Below, piece by piece: positions 1 to 6,529 of a stretch of DNA of 13,248 bases (positions are counted from its first letter, which is position 1; each line of letters opens with the position of its first letter). This DNA is from Paracoccaceae bacterium (GTDB lineage Bacteria > Pseudomonadota > Alphaproteobacteria > Rhodobacterales > Rhodobacteraceae). Position numbers and translations under genes: made by a program. A model generated the notes under the pieces. The model was given only the letters and a program-made list of their open reading frames with translations. It ran no database searches and was not told the DNA's origin. Where the stretch lies: positions 1 to 13,248 of the forward strand of contig JALSHL010000231.1 of NCBI GenBank assembly GCA_026982255.1, written 5' to 3'.

Positions 1-494
1 TGGAAACGGCCACGCCCGAAAGCTGGGATCGCCATATCAATTCCAACCTGCGGGCGCCTTTTTTCCTGACGCAGGCTTTTGCCCGTCAGGCACCGGAACC
101 GGTGATGGATGCCAATGGCGAGCCGGAGGCGCAGGCGGTCGTGGTCAACATGGTCGATATGCGGGTGAAGAAGCTGACGCCGGAATTTGCGACCTATACC
201 ATCGCCAAGGCCGGATTGTGGGCCTTCACACAAACCGCGGCGCAGTTTCTGGGGCCGAAGGTGCGGGTGAATGCCATCGGGCCGGGGCCGACCATGCAGG
301 GCACCCGACAGACGGCAGAGCATTTTTCGAAGCAACGGGCGGCGACGATTCTGGAGCGCGGCTCCGATCCGGTCGAAATCTGTCGGGCGCTGGATTTCAT
401 CCTCGATGTGCACGGGCTGACGGGGCAGATATTCTGCATGGACGGGGGGCAGCATCTGGCATGGCAAACGCCGGATGTGCTTGGAATCGAGTGA
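1..494 (+). CDS. SDR-family oxidoreductase, pteridine-reductase-like (5' end cut off by the window)
   Basis: C-terminal 163 residues of a classical short-chain dehydrogenase/reductase, read in frame from base 3; the start codon and the N-terminal NAD(P)-binding glycine motif lie before the window. Visible SDR landmarks are the INSNLRAPFFLTQAF helix, the active-site YTIAK (Tyr codon at 195-197, Lys at 207-209), the RVNAIGPGPT segment after the active site, and the C-terminal LTGQIFCMDGGQHLAW. The position 13 residues before the catalytic Tyr, normally Ser, is Asp (codon 156-158, in VNMVDMR). From family knowledge, Asp/Tyr/Lys is the catalytic set of pteridine reductase (Leishmania PTR1) and related FolM-type dihydromonapterin reductases, so a reduced-pterin or folate-type substrate is the best inference. 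The substrate is not proven, and it could be an uncharacterised SDR subgroup. The gene ends in TGA at 492-494, before a 332-bp gap. Confidence 0.88.
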   Translation, partial: ETATPESWDRHINSNLRAPFFLTQAFARQAPEPVMDANGEPEAQAVVVNMVDMRVKKLTPEFATYTIAKAGLWAFTQTAAQFLGPKVRVNAIGPGPTMQGTRQTAEHFSKQRAATILERGSDPVEICRALDFILDVHGLTGQIFCMDGGQHLAWQTPDVLGIE

Positions 495-574
495 TATTTT
501 TTCCGGGTGTCCGTCAGGCGGCTTTTCATTGAAAATTCTGCAACAGACCGGAGTTTTCCACTTGACGCCTGTTC

Positions 575-593
575 CGTCATGAAATCGTCATGA
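575..593. repeat. Two direct copies of CGTCATGA, 11 bp apart
   Basis: CGTCATGA at 575-582 and again at 586-593. Each copy contains the 6-bp palindrome TCATGA, and the start-to-start distance is about one helical turn. This could be a tandem binding site on one face of the DNA, or chance. No regulator with this motif is recognised. Confidence 0.3.
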
Positions 594-599
594 TTCTGC

Positions 600-628
600 T
601 ATTGTTTTCACGAACTTACAAAACAATA
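600..628. repeat. Perfect 9-bp inverted repeat with an 11-bp spacer
   Basis: TATTGTTTT (600-608) pairs exactly with AAAACAATA (620-628). It runs directly into the palindrome AATATTAATATT (625-636). The geometry suits a dimeric regulator site, but low-complexity AT sequence makes chance symmetry likelier than usual. Confidence 0.35.
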
Positions 629-662
629 TTAATATTTCCAATAAAAACAATGACTTGCATGG

Positions 663-681
663 CTGCACAATTGTTGTGCAG
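663..681. promoter_or_regulatory. 19-bp dyad CTGCACAA-TTG-TTGTGCAG, possible operator
   Basis: Perfect 8-bp arms (663-670 and 674-681) around a 3-bp centre, about 146 bp before the uvrC start. Of the dyads in this gap it is the one least explained by base composition, since the arms hold G and C. It resembles a homodimer operator in size. No known regulator is assigned. Confidence 0.35.
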
Positions 682-741
682 ATTGCGGAAGTGTTAACTA
701 TTACAGGAAAAAACGCCGCGCAAGCCGGATTGCCCACAGAG

Positions 742-750
742 TTATCCACA
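742..750 (+). promoter_or_regulatory. Perfect DnaA-box sequence TTATCCACA
   Basis: Exact match to the high-affinity consensus DnaA box, in the non-coding region 77 bp before the uvrC start codon. I see no second good box nearby and none of the usual origin neighbours (dnaA, hemE, parAB), so this is at most a single DnaA-binding site, for example transcriptional control of uvrC, rather than an origin. A 9-bp match can also arise by chance. Confidence 0.35.
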
Positions 751-770
751 GGAACGGTGGACAGTTTTTT
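745..770 (+). terminator. Weak hairpin plus T6 run before uvrC (possible attenuator)
   Basis: TCCAC (745-749) can pair with GTGGA (757-761) across a 7-nt loop, followed 3 nt later by six T (765-770). A 5-bp stem is weak for an intrinsic terminator and overlaps the DnaA-box sequence. Recorded as a possibility only. Confidence 0.15.
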
Positions 771-826
771 CTTGATTTATCGTATTGGCGGATGCAGCGG
801 CGGGGCGAATCGGGCAAACTGGAAAA

Positions 827-2734
827 ATGGCGGATGTGACGGAAAATCAGGGGTTCGAGGAAGAAGGCGTCGCGCTTGAAGGTGCACCTGCACCGGTTGG
901 CTTCGAAGTCATACGGTACTACCTGAAACTGCTGGATAACAGCCCGGGGGTTTACCGGATGCTCGACCGGCAGGGGCAGGTGCTCTATGTCGGCAAGGCG
1001 CGCAATCTGAAGAAACGGGTGTCGAGTTACGCCCGCCCCACCGGTCACACGGCGCGGATCGGGCGGATGATCGCGGCCACGGCACAGATGATGTTCCTGA
1101 CCACGGAAACCGAGACCGAGGCGCTGCTGCTGGAGCAGAATCTGATCAAGCAGTTGAAGCCGCGCTACAACGTGCTGCTGCGCGACGACAAGAGCTTTCC
1201 GAATATTTACGTTAGCACGGACCACGAATTTCCCACGGCGCAAAAGCATCGCGGGGCGAAAAAGGGCAAAGGGATCTATTTCGGGCCGTTTGCCTCGGCC
1301 GGGTCGGTGAACCGGACGCTGCACCATCTGCAACGGGTGTTCCAGTTGCGTAATTGTTCGGATTCGATGTTTTCCAGCCGCACGCGCCCCTGTCTGCAAT
1401 ACCAGATCAAGCGTTGCTCGGCGCCTTGTGTCGGGCGGATCAGTCGCGAGGATTATGCCGCTACAGTTGATGATGCGGTGCGGTTCTTGTCCGGCAAGTC
1501 CAGCGGCATACAGGAACAACTGGCCAAGGATATGGCCGCGGCCAGCGCGGCGATGGAATACGAGAAGGCCGCGGCCCTGCGTGACCGGATCAGGGCGCTG
1601 GCCGATGTGCAGTCCTCGCAAGGGATCAACCCGCAGGGCGTGACCGAAGCCGATATCATCGCCCTGCATCAGGACGGCGGGCAGGCTTGTGTGCAGGTAT
1701 TTTTCATCCGCGCCAACCAGAACTGGGGCAACCGCGCCTATTATCCGCGCATCGCCGCCGAAATCGGGCCGGCGGAAATTCTGGAGGCCTTCATCGGGCA
1801 ATTCTATTCCAACAAGACTCCGCCAAAGATGGTGTTGATGAACCACGAGGTCGAAAACCCCGACCTGCTGGAGGATGCGCTGATCCAGAAACGCGGCAGC
1901 GGCGTGCATCTGCTGGTGCCGCAGCGGGGCGAAAAGCGCAATCTGGTGCTGGCGGCGGAACGCAACGCGCGCGAGGCGCTGGCTCGCAAAATGTCCGAAA
2001 CCGCAACGCAGGCGCGCCTGCTGCAGGGGTTGGCGGATGCCTTCGGGCTGGACCGCCCGCCGCAACGGATCGAGGTTTACGACAACTCGCATATCTCCGG
2101 CACCAATGCGGTCGGGGCGATGGTGGTGGCGGGACCCGAGGGCTGGATGAAATCGGCCTATCGCAAATTCAACATCAAAGGCGACAACATCACACCGGGT
2201 GACGATTTCGGCATGATGCGCGAGGTGCTGGACCGCCGTTTCCGCCGCCTGATGAAAGAGGACCCCGGGCGCAAGGGTGAAAACTGGCCCGATCTATTGC
2301 TGATCGACGGCGGCGCGGGGCAGGTCTCGGCCACCATGCAGGCGCTTGCCGAACTGGGGGTCGAGGGAGTGGCGGTGATCGGTGTGGCCAAGGGCGAGCA
2401 CCGCGACCGCGGGGAAGAGGAATTCCATCGCCCCGGCAAGCCGCCGATGGCGCTGCCGTATCGTGATCCGGTGTTGTATTTCATCCAGCGTTTGCGCGAC
2501 GAGGCGCACCGGTTTGCCATCGGCACCCACCGCGCCAAACGGGCGAAAGCGGTGGGTGCAACGCCGCTGGACGAGGTGCCCGGGGTTGGCGCCGCCCGCA
2601 AACGGGCGCTGCTGGCGCATTTCGGTTCGGCCAAGGCCGTCACGCGCGCCGGTCTGGCGGATCTGAAGGCGGTGGAGGGGATTTCCGATGCGCTGGCGGA
2701 AACAATATATGGTTACTTTCACAGCGGCGAATAA
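827..2734 (+). CDS. uvrC: Excinuclease ABC subunit C
   Basis: UvrC makes the two incisions flanking a DNA lesion in UvrABC nucleotide-excision repair. The 635-residue protein has the full family layout: an N-terminal GIY-YIG nuclease for the 3' cut (GVY at 41-43, YVG at 54-56, Arg59, Glu near 103); four cysteines (177, 189, 197, 201; RPCLQYQIKRCSAPC) placed like the iron-sulphur cysteines reported in UvrC; a UVR helix pair for UvrB contact (about 229-263); the RNase H-like nuclease for the 5' cut, with acidic residues in EVYDNSH (D419), GDD (458-460) and LLIDGGAGQV (D494) and a His in the 561-568 segment; and a C-terminal helix-hairpin-helix region (about 578-632). ATG 827 is preferred to the in-frame TTG at 785 because the protein begins to resemble relatives only after it and the extra 14 residues match nothing. 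The ribosome-binding site is weak. Probably first in a cluster with pgsA, moaD and moaE. Confidence 0.97.
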   Translation: MADVTENQGFEEEGVALEGAPAPVGFEVIRYYLKLLDNSPGVYRMLDRQGQVLYVGKARNLKKRVSSYARPTGHTARIGRMIAATAQMMFLTTETETEALLLEQNLIKQLKPRYNVLLRDDKSFPNIYVSTDHEFPTAQKHRGAKKGKGIYFGPFASAGSVNRTLHHLQRVFQLRNCSDSMFSSRTRPCLQYQIKRCSAPCVGRISREDYAATVDDAVRFLSGKSSGIQEQLAKDMAAASAAMEYEKAAALRDRIRALADVQSSQGINPQGVTEADIIALHQDGGQACVQVFFIRANQNWGNRAYYPRIAAEIGPAEILEAFIGQFYSNKTPPKMVLMNHEVENPDLLEDALIQKRGSGVHLLVPQRGEKRNLVLAAERNAREALARKMSETATQARLLQGLADAFGLDRPPQRIEVYDNSHISGTNAVGAMVVAGPEGWMKSAYRKFNIKGDNITPGDDFGMMREVLDRRFRRLMKEDPGRKGENWPDLLLIDGGAGQVSATMQALAELGVEGVAVIGVAKGEHRDRGEEEFHRPGKPPMALPYRDPVLYFIQRLRDEAHRFAIGTHRAKRAKAVGATPLDEVPGVGAARKRALLAHFGSAKAVTRAGLADLKAVEGISDALAETIYGYFHSGE

Positions 2735-2775
2735 GGCGTTAAACAGATGCGAACGATTTGCGGAGAGTGCTGAAT

Positions 2776-3468
2776 ATGCTGTGGAATATACCGAACATCC
2801 TTACGGTTGCGCGTCTGCTGGCCGCGCCCGGCGTGCCGCTGTCCTATGTGCTGATGCCCAGTCCGCTGGCGGATGTGGTCGCCCTGTCACTGTTTATCGG
2901 CGCGTCTCTTACGGATTTCCTCGACGGGTATATTGCGCGGCGCTGGAACCAGACCAGTAATTTCGGCCGTATGCTCGACCCTATTGCCGACAAGGTGATG
3001 GTGGGCATCGCATTGTTGATGCTGGTCACTCTGTCCGCCAGCAATCTGATGTGGGTCTGGGTCTGGCAGGATGTTCTGATCATGGCGGCGGCAGTGCTGA
3101 TACTGTTTCGCGAAATCTTTGTTTCCGGGCTACGCGAGTTTCTGGGGGCGGATGCCGGAAAACTGCAGGTGACCCGTCTGGCCAAGTGGAAAACCACCGT
3201 CCAGATGGTTGCAATCGCGACGCTGATGGGGGGGCATATGCTGCAATACTATTTTGCCGGCGCGACTTTCGGGATGGAGAATGACTATGTGCGGGCGATT
3301 GTCGTCGGCGAGGTGCAGGACGACAGCAATGCCAAGCTGTTCTATGACGGGTTTCGCTGGCTGACATACGGCGGGCTGGGTCTGATTTCGCTGGCTGCGG
3401 TGCTGACGTTGGTGACCGGCTTCGACTATTTCCGCAAATCCTTGCCCTATCTGAAGGAGGAACGGTGA
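2776..3468 (+). CDS. pgsA: CDP-diacylglycerol–glycerol-3-phosphate 3-phosphatidyltransferase
   Basis: Inner-membrane enzyme that joins CDP-diacylglycerol and glycerol-3-phosphate to make phosphatidylglycerol phosphate, the committed step towards phosphatidylglycerol. The CDP-alcohol phosphotransferase signature is complete: D47, D50-G51, A54-R55, then G64, D68 and D72, in DFLDGYIAR and GRMLDPIADK. The N-terminus MLWNIPNILTVARL is typical of PgsA. Several hydrophobic helices follow (for example about 74-95 and 105-120). At 230 residues it is longer than the E. coli protein (about 182), mainly from a segment near 165-200 before the last membrane helix. ATG 2776 is chosen because GGAGAG (2762-2767) precedes it at proper spacing; an in-frame TTG at 2758 lies before that site. 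It sits 41 bp after uvrC, and its stop shares one base with the moaD start. Confidence 0.95.
   Translation: MLWNIPNILTVARLLAAPGVPLSYVLMPSPLADVVALSLFIGASLTDFLDGYIARRWNQTSNFGRMLDPIADKVMVGIALLMLVTLSASNLMWVWVWQDVLIMAAAVLILFREIFVSGLREFLGADAGKLQVTRLAKWKTTVQMVAIATLMGGHMLQYYFAGATFGMENDYVRAIVVGEVQDDSNAKLFYDGFRWLTYGGLGLISLAAVLTLVTGFDYFRKSLPYLKEER
3454..3460 (+). promoter_or_regulatory. Ribosome-binding site that fixes the moaD start
   Basis: AAGGAGG, a near-perfect Shine-Dalgarno sequence inside the last codons of pgsA. The spacing is 7 nt to ATG 3468 and only 4 nt to the in-frame GTG 3465, so ATG 3468 is preferred. Confidence 0.7.
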
Positions 3469-3713
3469 TGCAGGTTCTCTATTTCGCATGGCTGCGCGAG
3501 CGTATCGGTATCCCGCGCGAGGAGGTCGAAACCTCGGCTGTGACTGTGGCCGATCTGGTGGCCGAGTTGCGGGGGCGCGAGCCACGCTATGAACTGGCGT
3601 TCTCGGACATGAAGTCGGTGCGTGTGGCACTGGATCAGGAGCTGTCCAGTCTGGATGCCTCGCTGGACGGTGTGCGCGAAGTGGCCTTTTTCCCGCCGAT
3701 GACGGGGGGCTGA
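3468..3713 (+). CDS. moaD: Molybdopterin synthase sulphur-carrier (small) subunit
   Basis: Ubiquitin-like sulphur carrier. Its C-terminal glycine is loaded as a thiocarboxylate and donates sulphur to precursor Z (cyclic pyranopterin monophosphate) within the MoaD-MoaE complex, giving molybdopterin. The 81-residue length, the MQVLYFAWLRERIG start and the C-terminal MTGG ending in the obligatory Gly-Gly are all standard. The start overlaps the pgsA stop by one base (TGATG), and moaE begins on the base after the stop, so translational coupling of all three is likely. No gene for the activating enzyme MoeB or for MoaA/MoaC is in view. Confidence 0.95.
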   Translation: MQVLYFAWLRERIGIPREEVETSAVTVADLVAELRGREPRYELAFSDMKSVRVALDQELSSLDASLDGVREVAFFPPMTGG

Positions 3714-4169
3714 ATGTCGGTTTCGGTGCAGGCAGAGGATTTCGATGTAGGGGCCGAAATGGCGGCGCTGGCCGAAGGGCGTACGGACATCGGGGCGATT
3801 GTCAGCTTCACGGGGCTGGTGCGCGACATGGCCAAGGGGGCCGCGATTTCGGATATGGAACTGGAACACTACCCCGGCATGACAGAAAAGGCGCTGAAAG
3901 AGATCGAGGCGCAGGCAAACGCCCGTTGGGATTTGCAGGGCAGCCGGATTATCCACCGGTATGGCAGGCTGGCGCCGGGGGCGCGGATTGTGCTGGTGTT
4001 GACCGCCTCGCCACACCGGCAGGCGGCCTTCGAGGCGGCGGAGTTTCTGATGGATTATCTGAAATCCCGCGCGCCTTTCTGGAAGAAGGAGGGCACCGCG
4101 GGGGGCGGACACTGGGTCGATGCGCGCGAGGCGGACGAGGATGCGCTGAAACGCTGGGATCAGGAATGA
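3714..4169 (+). CDS. moaE: Molybdopterin synthase catalytic (large) subunit
   Basis: Catalytic partner of MoaD in the cytoplasm; it binds precursor Z and accepts two sulphur atoms to form the molybdopterin dithiolene. At 151 residues it has the usual length. Residues matching those shown to matter in E. coli MoaE are present: Arg37 in FTGLVRD, His101-Arg102 in SPHRQAAFEAAEFLMDYLK, Lys117, and Lys124 in APFWKKE, with the last two spaced exactly as the E. coli lysine pair. The end HWVDAREADEDALKRW is typical. ATG 3714 follows the moaD TGA with no gap; the G-run at the end of moaD can act as a ribosome-binding site. Its last 10 bp overlap the end of the opposite-strand gene that stops at 4160, so there is no room for a separate terminator. 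Confidence 0.96.
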   Translation: MSVSVQAEDFDVGAEMAALAEGRTDIGAIVSFTGLVRDMAKGAAISDMELEHYPGMTEKALKEIEAQANARWDLQGSRIIHRYGRLAPGARIVLVLTASPHRQAAFEAAEFLMDYLKSRAPFWKKEGTAGGGHWVDAREADEDALKRWDQE

Positions 4170-4504
4170 TGCCCGCGTAGCTCCTCCACCTCGGCGCGCC
4201 ATGCTTCGGCTTCCTGTCGCCAGTTTTCCGATTCCCTGCGGGCGTTGCCCAGACCGGCCATCGCCGCGTCCAGCTCGGCACGCAGCTGGCTTTCGGTATT
4301 GCGGGCATTGCGCTGGAATTCGGCCAGTTCTTCCTCGGCTGCACGCCTGGCGGCTTCGGCCTCGCGCATGCGGGCGATGACCTCGTCGGAGGCCATGGGG
4401 CCGCTGGTGCGCAAACGGTCATAGAACCAGCGGATCGTCCAGCCGAGTATGACGGCGATGACCAGTGCGGACCCTATTAGCAGGGTTAGCTCAGTTCTGC
4501 CCAT
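4160..4504 (-). CDS. Small membrane-anchored coiled-coil protein, function unknown
   Basis: 114 residues. One hydrophobic segment near the N-terminus (about 6-27, LTLLIGSALVIAVILGWTI) is followed by WFYDRLR, which suggests a cytoplasmic C-terminal part by the positive-inside rule. Residues about 40-111 are an Ala/Glu/Arg-rich heptad-like region, very probably a coiled coil, ending in EELRGHHS. I do not recognise a named family. Its start overlaps the end of the OmpA-family gene by 14 bp, so the two are probably co-translated, pointing to a related envelope role; that role is inference. The 3' end overlaps moaE tail to tail by 10 bp. An alternative is that it is a general membrane-anchored scaffold unrelated to the OmpA protein. 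Confidence 0.85.
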   Translation of the reverse strand: MGRTELTLLIGSALVIAVILGWTIRWFYDRLRTSGPMASDEVIARMREAEAARRAAEEELAEFQRNARNTESQLRAELDAAMAGLGNARRESENWRQEAEAWRAEVEELRGHHS

Positions 4505-6455
4505 TTGTTTCCTCCGTGGGAGTAAAGTCCGTTTCCAGAATTTTCAGGTTTTCGGGGCGCCGCAATGGCCGGTCCGGAATGACGGCGGCTTCGGCAGCGG
4601 CCTCTTCGGCAGCCTTCTGCGCGGCTTCTTCGGCGGCAGCCGTGGCGGGGTCGCCCTCGCGCAGCTTGAATTCGATACGGCGGTTCTGCAGGCGGCCGGC
4701 CTCGGTTTCGTTGTCGCCTATGGGCTGGCTCTCGCCGTAGCCGACGGCGGTTAGCGGGCCGAGCAGCAGGTTGCGCGCCAGCAGGGCGTCGAGAACAGCA
4801 TCGGCGCGGGCCTGGCTGAGGTTGCGGTTCATTTCCTCGCGGCCCTGGCTGTCGGTGTGGCCGCCGATCTCGAACCATGCGGTGTTGCAGCGGTTCAGGA
4901 CCTTGGCGATTTCGGAAATTACCTTTTCCGATTCCGGCTCGATCACGGCAGAGGAGGGTGGGAACAGGATACGGTTCTTTTCCAGAAGGGTCTTGATATC
5001 GGATTCGCAAATCTTCGGATCCGGGATATCGGGTTCGACTGCAACGGGGGCTAGCTGCTCGACATTGATGGAGAATCGCGCATCGGCGCCGAAGCCTTCT
5101 TCGAGGCGGGTTTTTATGGCGGCTTGCAGGTCGGGAGTCTGCCCCTTGCCGGTGACTACGACTTCTTCCTCGGAGATGGAAATTTCGCCCTCGTCCAGCA
5201 GGGCCAGCACGTCGAGCGCGACCAGCTGGTGCGCGGTCCAGCCGTGCGGTGCGAATTCGGCGATCTCTGTCTTGTCGCGCACCTGTTTGAAGCCGAACAG
5301 GGCCTCGGCGTAGCTTTCCAGTGTTTGCTTGGAAATTTCGTCGATGCTGACACCGCCCAGCGTGACCTGCCCCTCGGCGGGGCGCTTGGCGGTGAACGTC
5401 GGTCGGTTCTGCTCGCCTTCGGCCAGCGGTTTGCGGGTCAGGACGCGGTGCAGGATATAGGCATCGGGCAGCGCGGTTTCGAGCCCGTCGGCAATACGGT
5501 TGAAGGTGGCGGGATCGAAACCCTCGGGGGAGATCAGCGTGACGCCGGAATCCTGCATCTCCAGTGAACCGGCTCCCATTTCGGCCACGGCGTTTATGGC
5601 CGTAATGGCTATATCGGCCCAGTTGTCGGTTGGCGCGCCCAGTCCGATCTCGCACCCGACAGGGCCGGAAACCCCGTTGGCCCGTGCGGCCTTTGCAATC
5701 TTTGCGGCCCCTTCGGGCGTCAGGGCCTGACACAGCAGGGTTGCGCTTTCGGGGGTTTTGACAAATGTCAGGGAATAGGGCGAGAAAATCGGGCGCGGAG
5801 CGGTGATTTCCATTTCAAGCGTGACTTCGTCGGGCTTCTGGTTGCGGAGCTTTTGCGCCAGAAGGTTTTTTTCCGCATCGCTTTTGACCACGGCAACCAC
5901 CGTTACAGCCCCGGGGACGATGGAAATCTTGGCGCGCTCTACACCGGTAACGACCTGCGCCCCGAATTCCAGCGCGCTGGCCCAGCCTTCGGGCGCTTCC
6001 CATTCGGTCGGTTCCTGCATGTCGATCAGGGACATGTGGTCGATGGTGCCGAGGGCGTCGTGGATCGGATTGTCCTCGCCAATATCGGGGGTGATACCGA
6101 TCAGCGAGATGTCCGAACCGTTGCGCAGGATCTCCAGCGCGAAGTCGGGGGCGGTGACGGGAACGCTCTCGGCCACTTCGGTCCGGTTACGGATGCGGCT
6201 GGAGGAAACCACAGCGGTGACGGAATCCAGCGCCTGAATGCGCTTTTTCTCGTCCGGTGCGGTTCCGGTCAGGATGACCAGCGTGCCGTCGGCGCGCACC
6301 TCGGCCCAGCTTTGCCCCGAGGCGACGAGTGCGGTCTTGGTCAGGCGTTCGGTGGCCTGCTCCAGTTTGACGACCGCGAAATTCGCCACAAGAGCGGCAG
6401 CGGCTGCGCTGACGATGAAACCGGCGGCGGCGAAAGCGATGGCGGCAGGGCGCAT
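4491..6455 (-). CDS. OmpA-family protein with repeated BON-like modules
   Basis: 654 residues. An N-terminal hydrophobic segment (about 4-29) is a signal peptide or membrane anchor. The central part looks like repeated BON-type modules, for example about 49-95, 177-220 and 424-468. A recurring block beginning with AP-x-x-W appears three times (154-190, 274-309, 402-438). The C-terminus has an OmpA/MotB-type peptidoglycan-binding domain (about 495-598) with IGGHTDSQG (Asp535) and LQNRRIEFKL (Arg592/593), the residues that hold diaminopimelate in this family. A charged Ala/Glu-rich tail follows (602-625). It probably sits in the periplasm, linking inner membrane and cell wall. ATG 6455 is chosen because a hydrophobic N-terminus starts there and GAGG lies 6 nt upstream; the frame stays open for another kilobase towards 7529, but that part is antisense to ubiA. 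Transcribed after ubiA with a 74-bp gap. Confidence 0.9.
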   Translation of the reverse strand: MRPAAIAFAAAGFIVSAAAAALVANFAVVKLEQATERLTKTALVASGQSWAEVRADGTLVILTGTAPDEKKRIQALDSVTAVVSSSRIRNRTEVAESVPVTAPDFALEILRNGSDISLIGITPDIGEDNPIHDALGTIDHMSLIDMQEPTEWEAPEGWASALEFGAQVVTGVERAKISIVPGAVTVVAVVKSDAEKNLLAQKLRNQKPDEVTLEMEITAPRPIFSPYSLTFVKTPESATLLCQALTPEGAAKIAKAARANGVSGPVGCEIGLGAPTDNWADIAITAINAVAEMGAGSLEMQDSGVTLISPEGFDPATFNRIADGLETALPDAYILHRVLTRKPLAEGEQNRPTFTAKRPAEGQVTLGGVSIDEISKQTLESYAEALFGFKQVRDKTEIAEFAPHGWTAHQLVALDVLALLDEGEISISEEEVVVTGKGQTPDLQAAIKTRLEEGFGADARFSINVEQLAPVAVEPDIPDPKICESDIKTLLEKNRILFPPSSAVIEPESEKVISEIAKVLNRCNTAWFEIGGHTDSQGREEMNRNLSQARADAVLDALLARNLLLGPLTAVGYGESQPIGDNETEAGRLQNRRIEFKLREGDPATAAAEEAAQKAAEEAAAEAAVIPDRPLRRPENLKILETDFTPTEETNGQN

Positions 6456-6483
6456 GTGACCTCGGTGTTGCAATTGTGCGGAT

Positions 6484-6512
6484 TTTCTAAGCGATCGGGC
6501 AGGGCGGGGCAA
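6484..6512 (-). promoter_or_regulatory. Candidate sigma-70 promoter for the OmpA-family gene
   Basis: On the minus strand TTGCCC (6507-6512) and TAGAAA (6484-6489) are separated by 17 bp, in the 74-bp gap between ubiA and the OmpA-family gene. Transcription would start near 6476, giving a short leader before ATG 6455. The match is moderate; read-through from ubiA is the alternative. Confidence 0.35.
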
Positions 6513-6529
6513 GGGCGCCAACGGGAAAG

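Larger units (their letters stand above)
495..826. other. Non-coding, AT-rich gap between the SDR gene and uvrC
   Basis: 332 bp with no convincing gene. It is clearly more AT-rich than its neighbours, above all at about 595-660, and contains a tandem CGTCATGA repeat, two perfect inverted repeats, the self-complementary AATATTAATATT (625-636), a perfect DnaA-box sequence and a small hairpin before a run of six T. It must hold the promoter of the uvrC-pgsA-moaDE cluster, but no pair of -35/-10 boxes stands out enough to call. The dyads are candidate operators. Confidence 0.6.

Noticed and set aside
595..770. Replication origin
   Set aside because: AT-rich DNA with one perfect DnaA box, but no box cluster, no typical origin genes nearby and only about 330 bp of space.
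785..826. Upstream TTG start for uvrC
   Set aside because: The 14 added residues match nothing in the family, and ATG 827 gives a normal N-terminus.
655..879. Small plus-strand open frame of 74 codons before uvrC
   Set aside because: It overlaps the uvrC start in another frame, has no ribosome-binding site and its composition is not protein-like.
701..2092. 463-residue minus-strand open frame opposite uvrC
   Set aside because: Shadow of a GC-rich gene: its composition is rich in Arg, His and Gln, it has no motif, and the plus strand carries a full UvrC.
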